DNA of 33,898 nucleotides from Acidobacteriota bacterium. Lineage in GTDB: Bacteria; Acidobacteriota; Vicinamibacteria; Fen-336. The notes below the pieces were generated by a model. The model was not told where the DNA came from. It worked only from the letters and a program-made list of their open reading frames with translations, and ran no database searches. The position numbers and the translations under genes were made by a program. The number at the start of each line of letters is the position of its first letter. The first letter of the stretch is position 1. This document shows positions 1-9,024 of the stretch, in pieces. The stretch spans positions 1 to 33,898 of the forward strand of contig WYBL01000074.1 in NCBI GenBank assembly GCA_011526565.1, read 5' to 3'.

Positions 1-1453
1 AGGCCCCCAGCGCGGCGAGCACGCGGGCGCCCTGGGGGTCGGCCGCGGGCGGGAAGCTGAGGGTGCGCCGGCCCTCGACGACGTCGTGGAAGGCCGAGGC
101 CGGGGCCAGCGGCAGGACCAGGCCGCGAGCGACGAGGTGCACGTTGTCGTCGCCCTGCACGGGGCCGAAGCCACCGAGGCCGCGCAGCTCCTCGCCCTTG
201 ACCAGGAACAGCACGCCCCGCTCGAAGAAGTCCGCGGCCACCGCCATCACGAGCTGGGCGATCTGCGACGCCTCCGCCGGCGTGTGGCGCAGTTCCTCCA
301 TCCGCTGCTGCAGCCGCTTCAGGTCGGCCCCGGCAGGCGCCGCCGGGCCGGCGGCCTTCGCCGGCTTCGGCCGCGGCGGCGCCAGCAGCTTCGGCACGAC
401 GTCCTTCACGAGCTTGACGCCGAACGCGCGCAGGTCGGCCGTGAACTGCTCGGGGTCCAGCCGCGACAGGCCGGGCTTGAACACGATGTGGGTGATGCCG
501 AAGTTCTTGGCGCGTTCCTTGGCGGAGGCCGGCAGCGACTCGGTCATCAGCAGCACCGGGGTGTCGGGCTGCACCTTCTTGACCCGCTTCGCCACCTCCA
601 GGCCGCCCTGGAACGAGGAGCCGACCGTCGTCGGCATCGTCAGGTCGGTGACCAGCACGATGCGGCCGCCGCCCTTGAAGATGCGGGCCGCGGCCTTGAC
701 CGCGCTCTCCACGTCTTCGGCCTCGAGCACGACGTGGCCGGCGTCGCGGAAGTGCTCGGCGAGCGCCTCGCGGATGTCGGCCTCGTCCTCGACCAGCAGC
801 AGCGTGCGCGGCGGGGCGGGGGCGGACGGGGCCGGCGGAGGCGGGGCGGGCTCGGGCGCCGCTGTCGACGGCGGGGGCAGCAGGTGGTCGGGCGGGATCT
901 CGGCGAGCGCCGCCCGCGCGTCCGCCGCCGGAGCCGGGGCAGGCGTGGCGGCCTCGAAGCTCTCCTCGAAGCCCGCGTCGCCGGCGTCGGCCGGGCCCTC
1001 GAAGCTCTCCTCGGCGAACGAGGCCTCGAGCGCCGCCGTGGAGTCGCGGCGATCCTCGTCCATGCCGCGGGCGAGGTCGAGCAGCAGTTCCTGGGGGTTG
1101 ATGCCGTCGCGCAGCGTCTCGTGCTCGAGCGTCCGCGGGCCGATCGCCTTCGGCGCCTGCTCGGTGAGGTTGAAGCTGAACTCGCCCTCGCGCAGCCGGA
1201 TCAGCCGCTCCAGCGCCAGTTCCAGCCGGCCGCGCACCAGCTTCTCCCGCTTGTCGGGTGCCAACTGGCCCACGCGCGGGTCGGCCGGCGGCGAGTCCCA
1301 CGTGTAGGAGGCGATCACGTGGCCCTCGGCGAACACGATCGCGCTCTCGCCCTCCGGCTGACGGATGGTCAGGTAGCCGGTCTTCTTGGAGAACGAGACG
1401 ATCTGGATGATGTCGAGGAGCGGCAGGTCCTCGAGGTTGCCGGTCAGGCTCAC
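1..1453 (-). CDS. DUF4388 / response-regulator receiver / GAF-like protein (3' end beyond window)
   Basis: Not closed in the window: 484 codons are visible and the reading frame runs off the left edge. The start is GTG at 1453 with a GGAG Shine-Dalgarno about 8 bases upstream. Residues 1-110 look like a DUF4388 (PatA N-terminal-like) domain, beginning MSLTGNLEDLPLLDIIQIVS. A Pro/Ala-rich linker (about 135-215) follows, then a CheY-like receiver at about 216-335 with the acidic pair in LLVEDE, the probable phospho-Asp in VTDLTMP (about 270), Thr in LLMTES and Lys in VFKPG. The C-terminal part (about 375 on) resembles a GAF-like sensory fold and is cut. It is the last visible gene of the che operon, 40 bases after cheB, so it is probably an output or adaptor regulator phosphorylated by the CheA of this operon. 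The domain calls are firm for the receiver, good for DUF4388 and weak for GAF. Confidence 0.85.
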   Translation of the reverse strand, partial: MSLTGNLEDLPLLDIIQIVSFSKKTGYLTIRQPEGESAIVFAEGHVIASYTWDSPPADPRVGQLAPDKREKLVRGRLELALERLIRLREGEFSFNLTEQAPKAIGPRTLEHETLRDGINPQELLLDLARGMDEDRRDSTAALEASFAEESFEGPADAGDAGFEESFEAATPAPAPAADARAALAEIPPDHLLPPPSTAAPEPAPPPPAPSAPAPPRTLLLVEDEADIREALAEHFRDAGHVVLEAEDVESAVKAAARIFKGGGRIVLVTDLTMPTTVGSSFQGGLEVAKRVKKVQPDTPVLLMTESLPASAKERAKNFGITHIVFKPGLSRLDPEQFTADLRAFGVKLVKDVVPKLLAPPRPKPAKAAGPAAPAGADLKRLQQRMEELRHTPAEASQIAQLVMAVAADFFERGVLFLVKGEELRGLGGFGPVQGDDNVHLVARGLVLPLAPASAFHDVVEGRRTLSFPPAADPQGARVLAALGA

Positions 1454-1493
1454 GCGGGTCTCCGGGTCCCCAACTCAGTCCAAATTCGAGATG

Positions 1494-2546
1494 TTACACC
1501 GCTGCCAGGATCTCGTCGGCCATCCGGTGGAGGGGCACGGCGCGATCGACGACCCCGGCCTCGATCGCCGCCTTGGGCATGCCGTAGATCACGCAGGTCT
1601 CCTCGCTCTCGGCGAGGGTGCGCCCACCCGCCTCGCGGATCGCGTGCAGCCCGGCCACGCCGTCCGAGCCCATGCCGGTCAGCAGCACGCCCAGGCAGCG
1701 CGGGCCCGAGATCCTGGCCGCCGAGGCCATCAGCACGTCGACGGCCGGGCGGTGCAGCGCGCTGCGCGGCTCCTCGTCGAGCCAGACCCGGAGCCCCGCG
1801 GCGCGCCGGCGCAGCTTCATGTGCAGCCCCGCAGGCGCGATCAGCACCTGCCCCGGCACCACCGGCTCGCCCTCTTCGGCCTCGCGCACGGGCAGCGCCG
1901 ACATCCCGGCCAGCCGCTCCGCCAGCGAGCGCGTGAAGCCGGGCGGCATGTGCTGCACGATCAGCACGGCCGAGAGCAGTCCCTCGGGCAGCCGCGGCAC
2001 GATCGCCTGCAGCGCGGCGGGCCCGCCGGTCGAGGTGCCGATCACGACCAGATCGGCGCGCTGTTCCGTGGCCGCCGGCCGCTCCAGCCGCCCCAGCGCA
2101 CCCGGCGCCACGGGCGCCGCGCGCAGCCGCGAGGCGGGGATCGAGCCGAGCGCCTTGACCTTGGCCCGCAGCTCCTCGCCGAGCTGGAGCAGGTTCATCG
2201 CCCCCTGCACCCGCGACTTGTCGACGAAGTCGAGGGCGCCCAGTTCCAGGCCCTTGAGGGTGACGTCCGCGCCCTCGCGGGTGAGCGACGACAGCAGCAG
2301 CACCGGCACCGGGTGCTCGGCCATGATCCGGCCCAGCGCCTCGAGGCCGCCCATGCGCGGCATCTGCACGTCCATGGTGACGACGTCGGGGTCCAGCTCG
2401 TGGACCTTGTCGACGGCCTCGCGCCCGTCGGCGGCCTGGCCCGCGACCACGATCTCGGGGTCGGCGCCCAGCATCCGGCTGAGCGCCTGGCGCACGAAGG
2501 TGGAGTCGTCGACGATGAGCACGCGGATCCTGCGGCTCACGTTCAC
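1494..2546 (-). CDS. cheB: CheB protein-glutamate methylesterase/deamidase
   Basis: This is a 350-residue two-domain CheB. The receiver (1-125) has the acidic pair D13-D14, phospho-acceptor D59 in VVTMDVQMP and K110. The C-terminal methylesterase domain (about 163-350) has the catalytic triad Ser172 in GTSTGG, His199 in QHMPPGFT and Asp295 in LTGMGSDG. It removes methyl groups from receptor glutamates, and phosphorylation by CheA relieves inhibition by the receiver. The GTG start overlaps the cheR stop by 4 bases (GTGA), so the adaptation enzymes are translationally coupled. Length and motifs are those of a normal family member. Confidence 0.97.
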   Translation of the reverse strand: MNVSRRIRVLIVDDSTFVRQALSRMLGADPEIVVAGQAADGREAVDKVHELDPDVVTMDVQMPRMGGLEALGRIMAEHPVPVLLLSSLTREGADVTLKGLELGALDFVDKSRVQGAMNLLQLGEELRAKVKALGSIPASRLRAAPVAPGALGRLERPAATEQRADLVVIGTSTGGPAALQAIVPRLPEGLLSAVLIVQHMPPGFTRSLAERLAGMSALPVREAEEGEPVVPGQVLIAPAGLHMKLRRRAAGLRVWLDEEPRSALHRPAVDVLMASAARISGPRCLGVLLTGMGSDGVAGLHAIREAGGRTLAESEETCVIYGMPKAAIEAGVVDRAVPLHRMADEILAAV

Positions 2547-3406
2547 ACCCCCTCGGGCTTCTGGTAGGCCATCGCCCCGGGGAACCGCAGCGGCGTGAAG
2601 CGGTCGGTGATCCGCGACAGCGACTCGGCGTGGCCCAGGAACAGGAAGCCGCCCGGGGCCAGGATGTCCCAGAAGTGGCCCACCACGGTGCGGATGGTGG
2701 CATCGGAGAAGTAGATCAGCACGTTGCGGCAGAAGATGACGTCGAGCGGGGCGAGCCCCGCGTAGCTCTGGGCGGCCATCAGGTTGCCCTGGCGGAAGCG
2801 CACCATGCGCCGGATCGACTCCTTGACCGCCGTCTCCCGCCCGTTCTTCGAGAAGTGGCGCTCGAGCAGGCCGGGATCGACGCCGCGGAAGGAGTTGTGG
2901 TGGTAGGCGGCGCGCTGGGCCTTGTCCAGCGCCACCGGGTCCACGTCGAGGCCGGTGACCGAGACCTCCCAGTTCCAGAAGAACTGGCCGCTGTCGTAGA
3001 CGAGCATCGCCAGCGTGTAGGGCTCCTCGCCGGTCGAGCAGCCGGCCGACAGGAGCCGCAGCGTGCGCTCGCCCGAGCGCTGCTTCTGCTCGCGCAGCTT
3101 GCGCAGGATCTGGTCGGAGAACACGCCGAGCTGCGGCTGCTCGCGGTAGAAGTAGGTCTCGTTGTTGGTGATGTGGGTGATCATCCGCGCCAGCTCCTCG
3201 TCGCGCTGGGGGCTGAAGCGCAGGTGGTGGTAGTAGTCCTCGAAGCTGTCGAGGTCGAGGCTCTGCAGGCGGCCGAGCAGCCGCGTGCGCAGCGAGGCGC
3301 GCTGGCCCTCGTCGAAGTAGATGCCGAAGCGCTCGTGGATGAAGTCCCGCAGCAGCCGGAACTCCTCCTCCTCGAGCTCGACGTCCTTCGAGGACGGGTG
3401 GAACAA
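2543..3406 (-). CDS. cheR: CheR chemoreceptor glutamate methyltransferase
   Basis: A 287-residue SAM-dependent methyltransferase that methylates receptor glutamates. An all-alpha N-terminal CheR domain (about 10-85) ends in the characteristic NNETYFYR (81-88). The SAM-binding loop is AGCSTGEEPY (121-130), and the later family motif IFCRNVLIYF lies near residue 230. It starts 4 bases after the HEAT-repeat gene and overlaps cheB at its stop. No TPR or PAS extension is present, so it is a simple CheR that should act on the MCP encoded two genes upstream. That receptor lacks an obvious C-terminal CheR-docking pentapeptide, so recruitment is probably direct. Confidence 0.97.
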   Translation of the reverse strand: MFHPSSKDVELEEEEFRLLRDFIHERFGIYFDEGQRASLRTRLLGRLQSLDLDSFEDYYHHLRFSPQRDEELARMITHITNNETYFYREQPQLGVFSDQILRKLREQKQRSGERTLRLLSAGCSTGEEPYTLAMLVYDSGQFFWNWEVSVTGLDVDPVALDKAQRAAYHHNSFRGVDPGLLERHFSKNGRETAVKESIRRMVRFRQGNLMAAQSYAGLAPLDVIFCRNVLIYFSDATIRTVVGHFWDILAPGGFLFLGHAESLSRITDRFTPLRFPGAMAYQKPEGV

Positions 3407-3410
3407 GGGA

Positions 3411-5774
3411 CTACCGCGGCGCCAGGCGCCGCAGCGCCATCGCCGCGGCCTGGCGCACCTCCGGCGACGGGTCAGAGGCCTTGACGTCCATCAGCGGGCG
3501 CACCGCCTCGAGCGAGCCGCTCTCGCCGAGGCAGAAGGCTGCCTCCGCCCGCACGTGGGCGGCGTCGTCGGCCAGCGCGCCGAGCAGCAGCCGGCGCGCG
3601 CGGCGATCGTCGAGGCGGGCCAGCAGGTCGACCAGCGCGCGGCGCGACGGCGCGGGGATCTGGGCGAACGAGCGCTCCAGTTCGCCCAGCGCGGCGGCGC
3701 CCATCCGCCGCAGCGCGTCCTGGGCCGTCGCCTGCAGCACCGGCTCGGAGAGGGCGCGCACCACCGCGGTGGCGCCGCGCGGGTCGGACAGTTCGCCCAG
3801 CGCCGAGAGCACCGCCCGCCGCACGGTGTCGTCTTCGTCCGCGAGGCGGGCCAGCAGCGCGGGCGTCGCCTTCGCGCTGCCGATGCGGCCGAGCGCGGCG
3901 GCCGCCGCGGAGCGCACGCTCCAGTGCGGGTCGTCGAGGGCCACCGCGAGCGGCGGCACCGCCTGCAGGTCGCCGATCATGCCGAGCGCCTCGGCCACCG
4001 CCCGCCGCAGGTTGCGGTCGGGGTCCTGCAGCACCGACAGCAGCGGGCGCACCGCCTCGGGCGAGCGGATCAGGCCCAGCGCCTCGGCGGCGGCGAAACG
4101 GAGTTCCTTCTTGGGGTCGGCGAGGAACGGCAGCAGCCGCGGCACGGCCTCGGCGGCGCGCACCTGGCCGAGCGCGCGCAGCACCGCCCAGCGCAGCCGC
4201 GGGTCGGGGTCGTCGAGCAGCGGCAGCAGGTCGCGCGCGGCCTCCGGCTCCTGCAGCCGGCCCAGGCTCAGCACCGCCTGCTGGCGCACCACCCGGCTCT
4301 CGTCGAGCAGCGCCGCGCGCAGCAGGTCGGCGACGCCCGGCGCCTCGATCTCGCCCAGCGCCTTGAGCGCGGCCCGCCGCACGTGCTCGCGGGGATCGCG
4401 CGACAGCGCGATCAGCGCGGGCGCGCTCTGCGGTTCGCGGAGCAGGCCGAGGGTCTCGGCGGCGCGCACCTTGACCTCGACGTCGTCCTTGCCCAGGGCG
4501 CCGACCAGCAGCGGCAGCACGCGGTCCTTCGGCATCCGGGCGAGCGCCCCCATCGCCGACTCCTGGATCAGCTCGCTCTCGTCGGCCAGCAGCTCGAACA
4601 GCAGCATCGCCGCGTCTTCGTCGCCGAGCCGGCCGATGGCGGCGGCGGCCTCGGCGCGGACCTCGCTCGAGGGGTCGTGGATGGCGGGCGCCACCAGCGC
4701 GGTGCCCTCGGGCGGGGCGATCCAGCCCAGGCAGCGCACCGCCGCGGCGCGCAGCGCGTCGTCGGGGTGGTCGAGCGCGCGGCGCCAGGCCTCGGCGTCG
4801 TGAAAGCCGATCGAGACCAGGGCGTGGGTGACGTGGGCCTGCAGCGAGGCCTCGCCCAGCAGCGGCAGCAGCGCGGACTCCGCCCGCGGCTCCTTGAGCC
4901 AGCCGAGGGTTGTGGCGGCGGTGCGCCGCATCTGGGGCTCGGAGTCGTACAGGCTGCCCAGCAGGTGGTCGATCAGGCCCTCGTGGCGCAGCGCCGCCTG
5001 GACCTCGGGGTCGAGGCTGTCGCCGGCTTCGGTCGCCCGCTGCTCGATCGCCACCACCGCCTGGATCGCGAGGTTGCGCACCGCGGGGTCGGGGTCGGCG
5101 AGGTGGCGCACGATCGCCGGCAGCGCCTCGCGGCCGGCCAGGCGGCCCAGCGCCTCCATCGCCGGACCGCGCAGCAGCGCGTCGTCGACCAGCGGCAGCA
5201 GCGCCGGCACGGCGGAGGGGTCGCCGATCTCGGCCAGCGCGCCGATCGCCGGGTAGGCCAGCCACGGCTCCGAGCGCAACGCCTCGACCAGCGGTCGCAC
5301 CGCCTCCCGGGCGCCGAGCTGGCCGAGCGAGGCGGCGGCCGCGTGGCGCACGTTGAGGTCGGCGTCGCGCAGCGCGGACACCAGCGCCGCGGCGCTGCGC
5401 TGGTCGCGGATCTGGCCCAGCATCACGGCGGCGAAGTTGCGGACCTCCTCGTCCTCGGGGTCGGCCAGCAGCGCGCACAGCGCGCCGACGGCGGTTCCGC
5501 CGAGGCGCACGTAGACCTCCATCGCCGCGTTGCGCAGCGAGGCGTCTTCGCCGTCGCGCAGCGCCCGCTCGAGCACCGGCAGCAGCGCGGGGGCACCGAA
5601 GCGGGAGAGCGACTCGGCGGCCGCCTCGCGCACGGGCCAGCTCTCGTCGGCGATCGCCCGCAGCAGCGGCGGGATCGCCTCGGCGGCGCCCGTGCGGCCG
5701 AGCGCGAAGACGCCCTCGCGGCGGGCGACCTCGTCGCCGCTGCGCAGCGCCTCGAGCGCCTCGCGCATCTCCAT
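3411..5774 (-). CDS. HEAT-repeat (PBS-lyase type) scaffold protein of the chemosensory operon
   Basis: A 787-residue protein built almost wholly of HEAT/PBS-lyase-like repeats of about 31 residues (pattern: Val-Pro-x-Leu, Asp-x-x-x-x-Val-Arg, Ala-Ala, Ala-Leu-Gly-x-Ile/Leu). About two dozen units run from the N-terminus to the last residue. No signal peptide, membrane segment or catalytic domain is visible, so it should be a cytoplasmic alpha-solenoid for protein-protein contacts. The ATG start has a GGAG about 8 bases upstream; the gene lies 31 bases after the MCP and 4 before cheR. HEAT proteins occur in some chemosensory clusters (Cpc7 of the Myxococcus xanthus Che7 system, from memory), so an output or scaffold role is plausible but inferred. 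Orthology to Cpc7 cannot be judged here. Confidence 0.92.
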   Translation of the reverse strand: MEMREALEALRSGDEVARREGVFALGRTGAAEAIPPLLRAIADESWPVREAAAESLSRFGAPALLPVLERALRDGEDASLRNAAMEVYVRLGGTAVGALCALLADPEDEEVRNFAAVMLGQIRDQRSAAALVSALRDADLNVRHAAAASLGQLGAREAVRPLVEALRSEPWLAYPAIGALAEIGDPSAVPALLPLVDDALLRGPAMEALGRLAGREALPAIVRHLADPDPAVRNLAIQAVVAIEQRATEAGDSLDPEVQAALRHEGLIDHLLGSLYDSEPQMRRTAATTLGWLKEPRAESALLPLLGEASLQAHVTHALVSIGFHDAEAWRRALDHPDDALRAAAVRCLGWIAPPEGTALVAPAIHDPSSEVRAEAAAAIGRLGDEDAAMLLFELLADESELIQESAMGALARMPKDRVLPLLVGALGKDDVEVKVRAAETLGLLREPQSAPALIALSRDPREHVRRAALKALGEIEAPGVADLLRAALLDESRVVRQQAVLSLGRLQEPEAARDLLPLLDDPDPRLRWAVLRALGQVRAAEAVPRLLPFLADPKKELRFAAAEALGLIRSPEAVRPLLSVLQDPDRNLRRAVAEALGMIGDLQAVPPLAVALDDPHWSVRSAAAAALGRIGSAKATPALLARLADEDDTVRRAVLSALGELSDPRGATAVVRALSEPVLQATAQDALRRMGAAALGELERSFAQIPAPSRRALVDLLARLDDRRARRLLLGALADDAAHVRAEAAFCLGESGSLEAVRPLMDVKASDPSPEVRQAAAMALRRLAPR

Positions 5775-5805
5775 CGTGCCGCTCCGCCTGCCGGGGATCG
5801 CGGCG

Positions 5806-8094
5806 CTAGCGGGCGCGGAACACGGCGATCAGCTTGGCCAGGTTCTCGGCCTGCTGGGCCAGGTTCTGGGTGGCCTTGGACATCTCCTCGACGGTGGCCA
5901 GGTTGTCGCGGGCGATCTCCGAGATGTTCTCCATCGCCTTCACGACCAGCTCGCCGCCGCGCTTCTGCTCGGCGGTCGCGTAGCTGACCTGCTGGGTCAT
6001 CCGGTTCATGCCCTCGACCGTGCGCACGATCTGGCGGCTGCCCTCGGCCTGCTCGCGGGTGGCGATGTTCACCTGGCCCGCGATCTTGTTCATGTTCTCG
6101 ACGGCGGAGCGCACCTGGCGCCCGCCCGCGGCCTGCTCCTTGGTCGCGTAGGTGACCTGCGACATCACCTTGTTGATGCTCTCCACGGCGGAGCGGATCT
6201 GCTTGGAGCCGGCCGCCTGCTCGCGCACCGCGGTCGTCACCTGCTCGGTGGCGGCGTTCATGTCGGCGACCGTGCGCAGCACGTCGGCCGAGGCGCGCGA
6301 CTGGCGGCCCGTCGAGGACGCGATCTCGGCCATCAGCTCGGACGAGCGAGAGACGGAGTCCATGATCCGGCGCAGGGCGAGGCCGGCCTTGTCGGCCAGC
6401 GCGATGCCGTCCTTGGTCTCGGCGGCGCCGGCCTTGGCGGTCTCGACCGCGGCGGTCGTCTCCTCCTGGACCTGGCGGATGACCTCGGAGATCTCCTTGG
6501 TCGCCTCCACCGAGCGCTCGGCCAGCTTGCGCACCTCGTCGGCGACGACCGCGAAGCCGCGGCCCGCCTCGCCGGCGCGCGCCGCCTCGATCGCGGCGTT
6601 GAGGGCCAGCAGGTTGGTCTGGTCGGCGATCTCCTCGATCACCTCCAGGATCTTGCCGATCTCCTGCGAGCGCTTGCCGAGGCCGACGATCACCCGCGCG
6701 GTGTTCTCCATCGTCTCGGAGATGTTCTTCATCCCCTGCACGGTGGAGGCCACGGCCTGGTCGCCCATCGTGGCGTCCTCGGACGCCTTGCGCGCGATGC
6801 GGTCGGCCTCCTCGGCGATCTTGGCCACGTCGTTGACCGCGCCCGCCAGCTCCGACACGGTCTGGCTGGTGCGCGAGGCGGCCAGCGCCATCACCTCGGC
6901 GTTGCGGGCCACGGCCTCGATCGACGAGGTCATCTGCTCGATCGTCGCCGAGGTCTCGGTCACCGTGCCCGACAGGTTGTCGAGGCTGCGCGCCATCTGG
7001 TCGGTGGAGACCGTCATCTGCTCGATCGTCGCCGAGGCCTCGCCGACGGTCGCCGCCAGCGTGTCGGCCGACTTGGCGACCTCCTCGATCGAGGCGCCCA
7101 TCTCGGTGATCGAGCTCGAGGTCTCCTCGACGTGGGTGGCGAGCGAGCCGGCGTTGCCGGCGACGGTCTGGATCGAGGCCGCCATTTCCTCCATCGAGGT
7201 CGAGGTTTCTTCCGCCGCCTGGGCCTGGCTCTGGGCGCCGGTCGTGATCAGCCGCGCGTTGGCGGAAATCTCGCCCGCCGAGGAGGCCACCTGGACGGAC
7301 GCCTCCTGGATGTTGTCCACGATCCGTCGCAGGTTCGTGGTCATCTCGTTGAAGTTCTTGCCCAGCTCGCCGATCTCGTCCTCGGAAGTCACCTCGACCT
7401 CGCGGGTCAGGTCGCCGCGGGCCACGGCCGAGGCGGCCTCGACGACCGTCTGCAGCGGCCGCGTCCAGCGCCCCAGCAACCAGACGGCGACGCCGGCCCC
7501 GATCGCGAACAGCAGGCTGCCGCCGAGCAGGGTCTTGAACAGGATGTCGCGCTGGTTGGCGATCAGGCTGCGGCGCGAGATGGCGACCTCGACGCCGCCC
7601 TTCTGCTCCTCCTTCTCCTCGCCGCCGCCGAGGCCGAGCTCGGCGGCCATGCCGCCGGCGGCAGTCGTGGTGACCGGGGCCCGGAACAGGATCACGGGCT
7701 CGCCTTCGGTCGTGAAGGCGTCGACGTCTTCGACTGCGGCCGAGGGCCTCGCCGGCAGGTCCTGGATCACCGCGCCCTTCTGGGCCAGCGGGGTCCCGCT
7801 GGCGTCGCGAATCATCGCCCCGACGACGTCCGACTCGGCGTCTTCGCCCGTCGAGGACATCGCCCCCTCGAGGAGCTGGGTCAGCAGCGGCTTGTCCTCG
7901 GTCAGCACGCCGTACTTGCTGTTGTAGGCGAGGTTGCCGGCGATGTAGCGGCCGCGCAGCACGAGCTGGTCGCGCAGCACCTGCTGCCCGCTCTGCACCT
8001 GGAACAGGGTCGTCACGACCTCGAGGGCGAGGGTGATGCCGACGACCAGCAGCAGCAGCTTGGTGCGGATGGAGCGGACGGTGAAGCCTGCCAT
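5806..8094 (-). CDS. Methyl-accepting chemotaxis protein with exceptionally long signalling coiled coil
   Basis: A 762-residue transmembrane chemoreceptor. TM1 is at about 12-31, followed by a roughly 155-residue periplasmic region with an acidic Gly/Glu/Lys-rich stretch (about 153-166). TM2 is at about 188-208 and a HAMP domain at 209-262. The signalling domain (263-762) has a canonical hairpin tip at about 487-525 ([20 protein letters not shown], then [18 protein letters not shown]) that binds CheA and CheW. Each coiled-coil arm is about 225-240 residues, much longer than in common 36H-44H receptors. The C-terminal arm contains four consecutive 28-residue repeats (619-646, 647-674, 675-702, 703-730). 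The gene is ATG-initiated, with an AGAGGT ribosome site overlapping the stop of the upstream binding-protein gene. That neighbour may be the ligand-loaded partner of the periplasmic domain (inference). Confidence 0.96.
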   Translation of the reverse strand: MAGFTVRSIRTKLLLLVVGITLALEVVTTLFQVQSGQQVLRDQLVLRGRYIAGNLAYNSKYGVLTEDKPLLTQLLEGAMSSTGEDAESDVVGAMIRDASGTPLAQKGAVIQDLPARPSAAVEDVDAFTTEGEPVILFRAPVTTTAAGGMAAELGLGGGEEKEEQKGGVEVAISRRSLIANQRDILFKTLLGGSLLFAIGAGVAVWLLGRWTRPLQTVVEAASAVARGDLTREVEVTSEDEIGELGKNFNEMTTNLRRIVDNIQEASVQVASSAGEISANARLITTGAQSQAQAAEETSTSMEEMAASIQTVAGNAGSLATHVEETSSSITEMGASIEEVAKSADTLAATVGEASATIEQMTVSTDQMARSLDNLSGTVTETSATIEQMTSSIEAVARNAEVMALAASRTSQTVSELAGAVNDVAKIAEEADRIARKASEDATMGDQAVASTVQGMKNISETMENTARVIVGLGKRSQEIGKILEVIEEIADQTNLLALNAAIEAARAGEAGRGFAVVADEVRKLAERSVEATKEISEVIRQVQEETTAAVETAKAGAAETKDGIALADKAGLALRRIMDSVSRSSELMAEIASSTGRQSRASADVLRTVADMNAATEQVTTAVREQAAGSKQIRSAVESINKVMSQVTYATKEQAAGGRQVRSAVENMNKIAGQVNIATREQAEGSRQIVRTVEGMNRMTQQVSYATAEQKRGGELVVKAMENISEIARDNLATVEEMSKATQNLAQQAENLAKLIAVFRAR

Positions 8095-8103
8095 GTTGGA
8101 CCT

Positions 8104-9015
8104 CTAGAACACCTTCGCCGCGGCCTTCAGGGCGTCGGCGGGGATCTCGACCTTGAGCCTGTCGGCGATCTTCTTGTTGACGAGCAGCTCGGCGCGGGGC
8201 ACCGCGGCCTCGATGGCGCCCGGCTTCTCCCCGGCGGCCACGCGGCCGACGAGTTCGCCGAGCTGGCTGCCGATCGAGGCCATGTCGGCGCCGTTGCTGA
8301 CGAGAGCCCCCTCCGCGACGAGCGAGCCGATCGAGGAGTAGACCGGCTTGCCCGCCTTCAGCGTCTCGGCCATCAGGAACCGGCGCGTCTCGTCGGCGAG
8401 CACGATCGGGTCGGGCACCACCCACAGCGCGTCGACCTGGTCGCCGCCCTTGAGCAGCGAGCGGATCGCCTCCGGCACCTCGCGCTCGGAGCTGACCGGC
8501 TTGTCGACCACGATCAGCCGCACCACGCCGGCACCGCGCTTGGCTTCCTCGACGAGGGTGCCGCTGTTGGCCGGGTTGTAGATCACCCCGATCCGGACCG
8601 CGCGAGGGTTGACCATGCGGAACGCCGCGAGCTGGTTCTTGGGGGGCACGTGGAAGGAGACGCCGGCCGCGGTCCCCGTCAGGCCGGCCTTGGCGGGGTC
8701 GGGCACCATGCCGTAGACGAGCGGGAGTTCGGGGGCCAGCTCGCGGGTCACCGCGGCGGCCAGCGGCCCCAGCGCGACGACGATCACGCTGCGGCCCTTG
8801 ATCGAGGCGATCGCGCGCTCGCCCGCGGCGCGGTCGCCGGCGAGGTCGATCTCCTGGATCGTGTGGCCGCCGCCGGCGCGCCGGAAGGCGTCCAGCGCAG
8901 GCCGCCAGGCGGGCGCGTCGACGCTCTTGAGGACGACGACCTCGGCGGCGGCGGCGGGCAGGCTCACGGCGGCGATCAGCAGCAGGACCCCGGCCTTCAG
9001 CGCACTCCTCATCAT
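8104..9015 (-). CDS. ABC-type periplasmic substrate-binding protein (TrpX-like family)
   Basis: A 303-residue exported protein. A signal peptide (Lys followed by a Leu/Ile/Ala core) ends at about residue 23 with an Ala-rich signal peptidase I site; there is no lipobox. The rest fits the uncharacterised ABC_sub_bind family (PF04392): the segment VIVVALGPLAAAVTREL, IGVIYNPANSGTLVEEAK at the inter-lobe region, then a C-terminal lobe with ALWVVPDPIVL and KPVYSSIGSLVAEGALVS. No permease or ATPase gene lies nearby. The gene sits between cheW and the MCP with 9-base gaps on both sides. I infer that it senses a small solute and presents it to the MCP rather than feeding a transporter. The ligand cannot be told from sequence. 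Confidence 0.9.
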   Translation of the reverse strand: MMRSALKAGVLLLIAAVSLPAAAAEVVVLKSVDAPAWRPALDAFRRAGGGHTIQEIDLAGDRAAGERAIASIKGRSVIVVALGPLAAAVTRELAPELPLVYGMVPDPAKAGLTGTAAGVSFHVPPKNQLAAFRMVNPRAVRIGVIYNPANSGTLVEEAKRGAGVVRLIVVDKPVSSEREVPEAIRSLLKGGDQVDALWVVPDPIVLADETRRFLMAETLKAGKPVYSSIGSLVAEGALVSNGADMASIGSQLGELVGRVAAGEKPGAIEAAVPRAELLVNKKIADRLKVEIPADALKAAAKVF

Positions 9016-9024
9016 CTTTCCCCC

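Noticed and set aside
3411..5774. Long plus-strand open frames opposite the HEAT, MCP and CheA genes
   Set aside because: They are Arg/His/Gly-rich shadow frames created by GC-rich third positions; all recognisable domains are on the minus strand.
8104..9015. Part of an ABC transporter operon
   Set aside because: No permease or ATP-binding component is adjacent; both neighbours are chemosensory genes.
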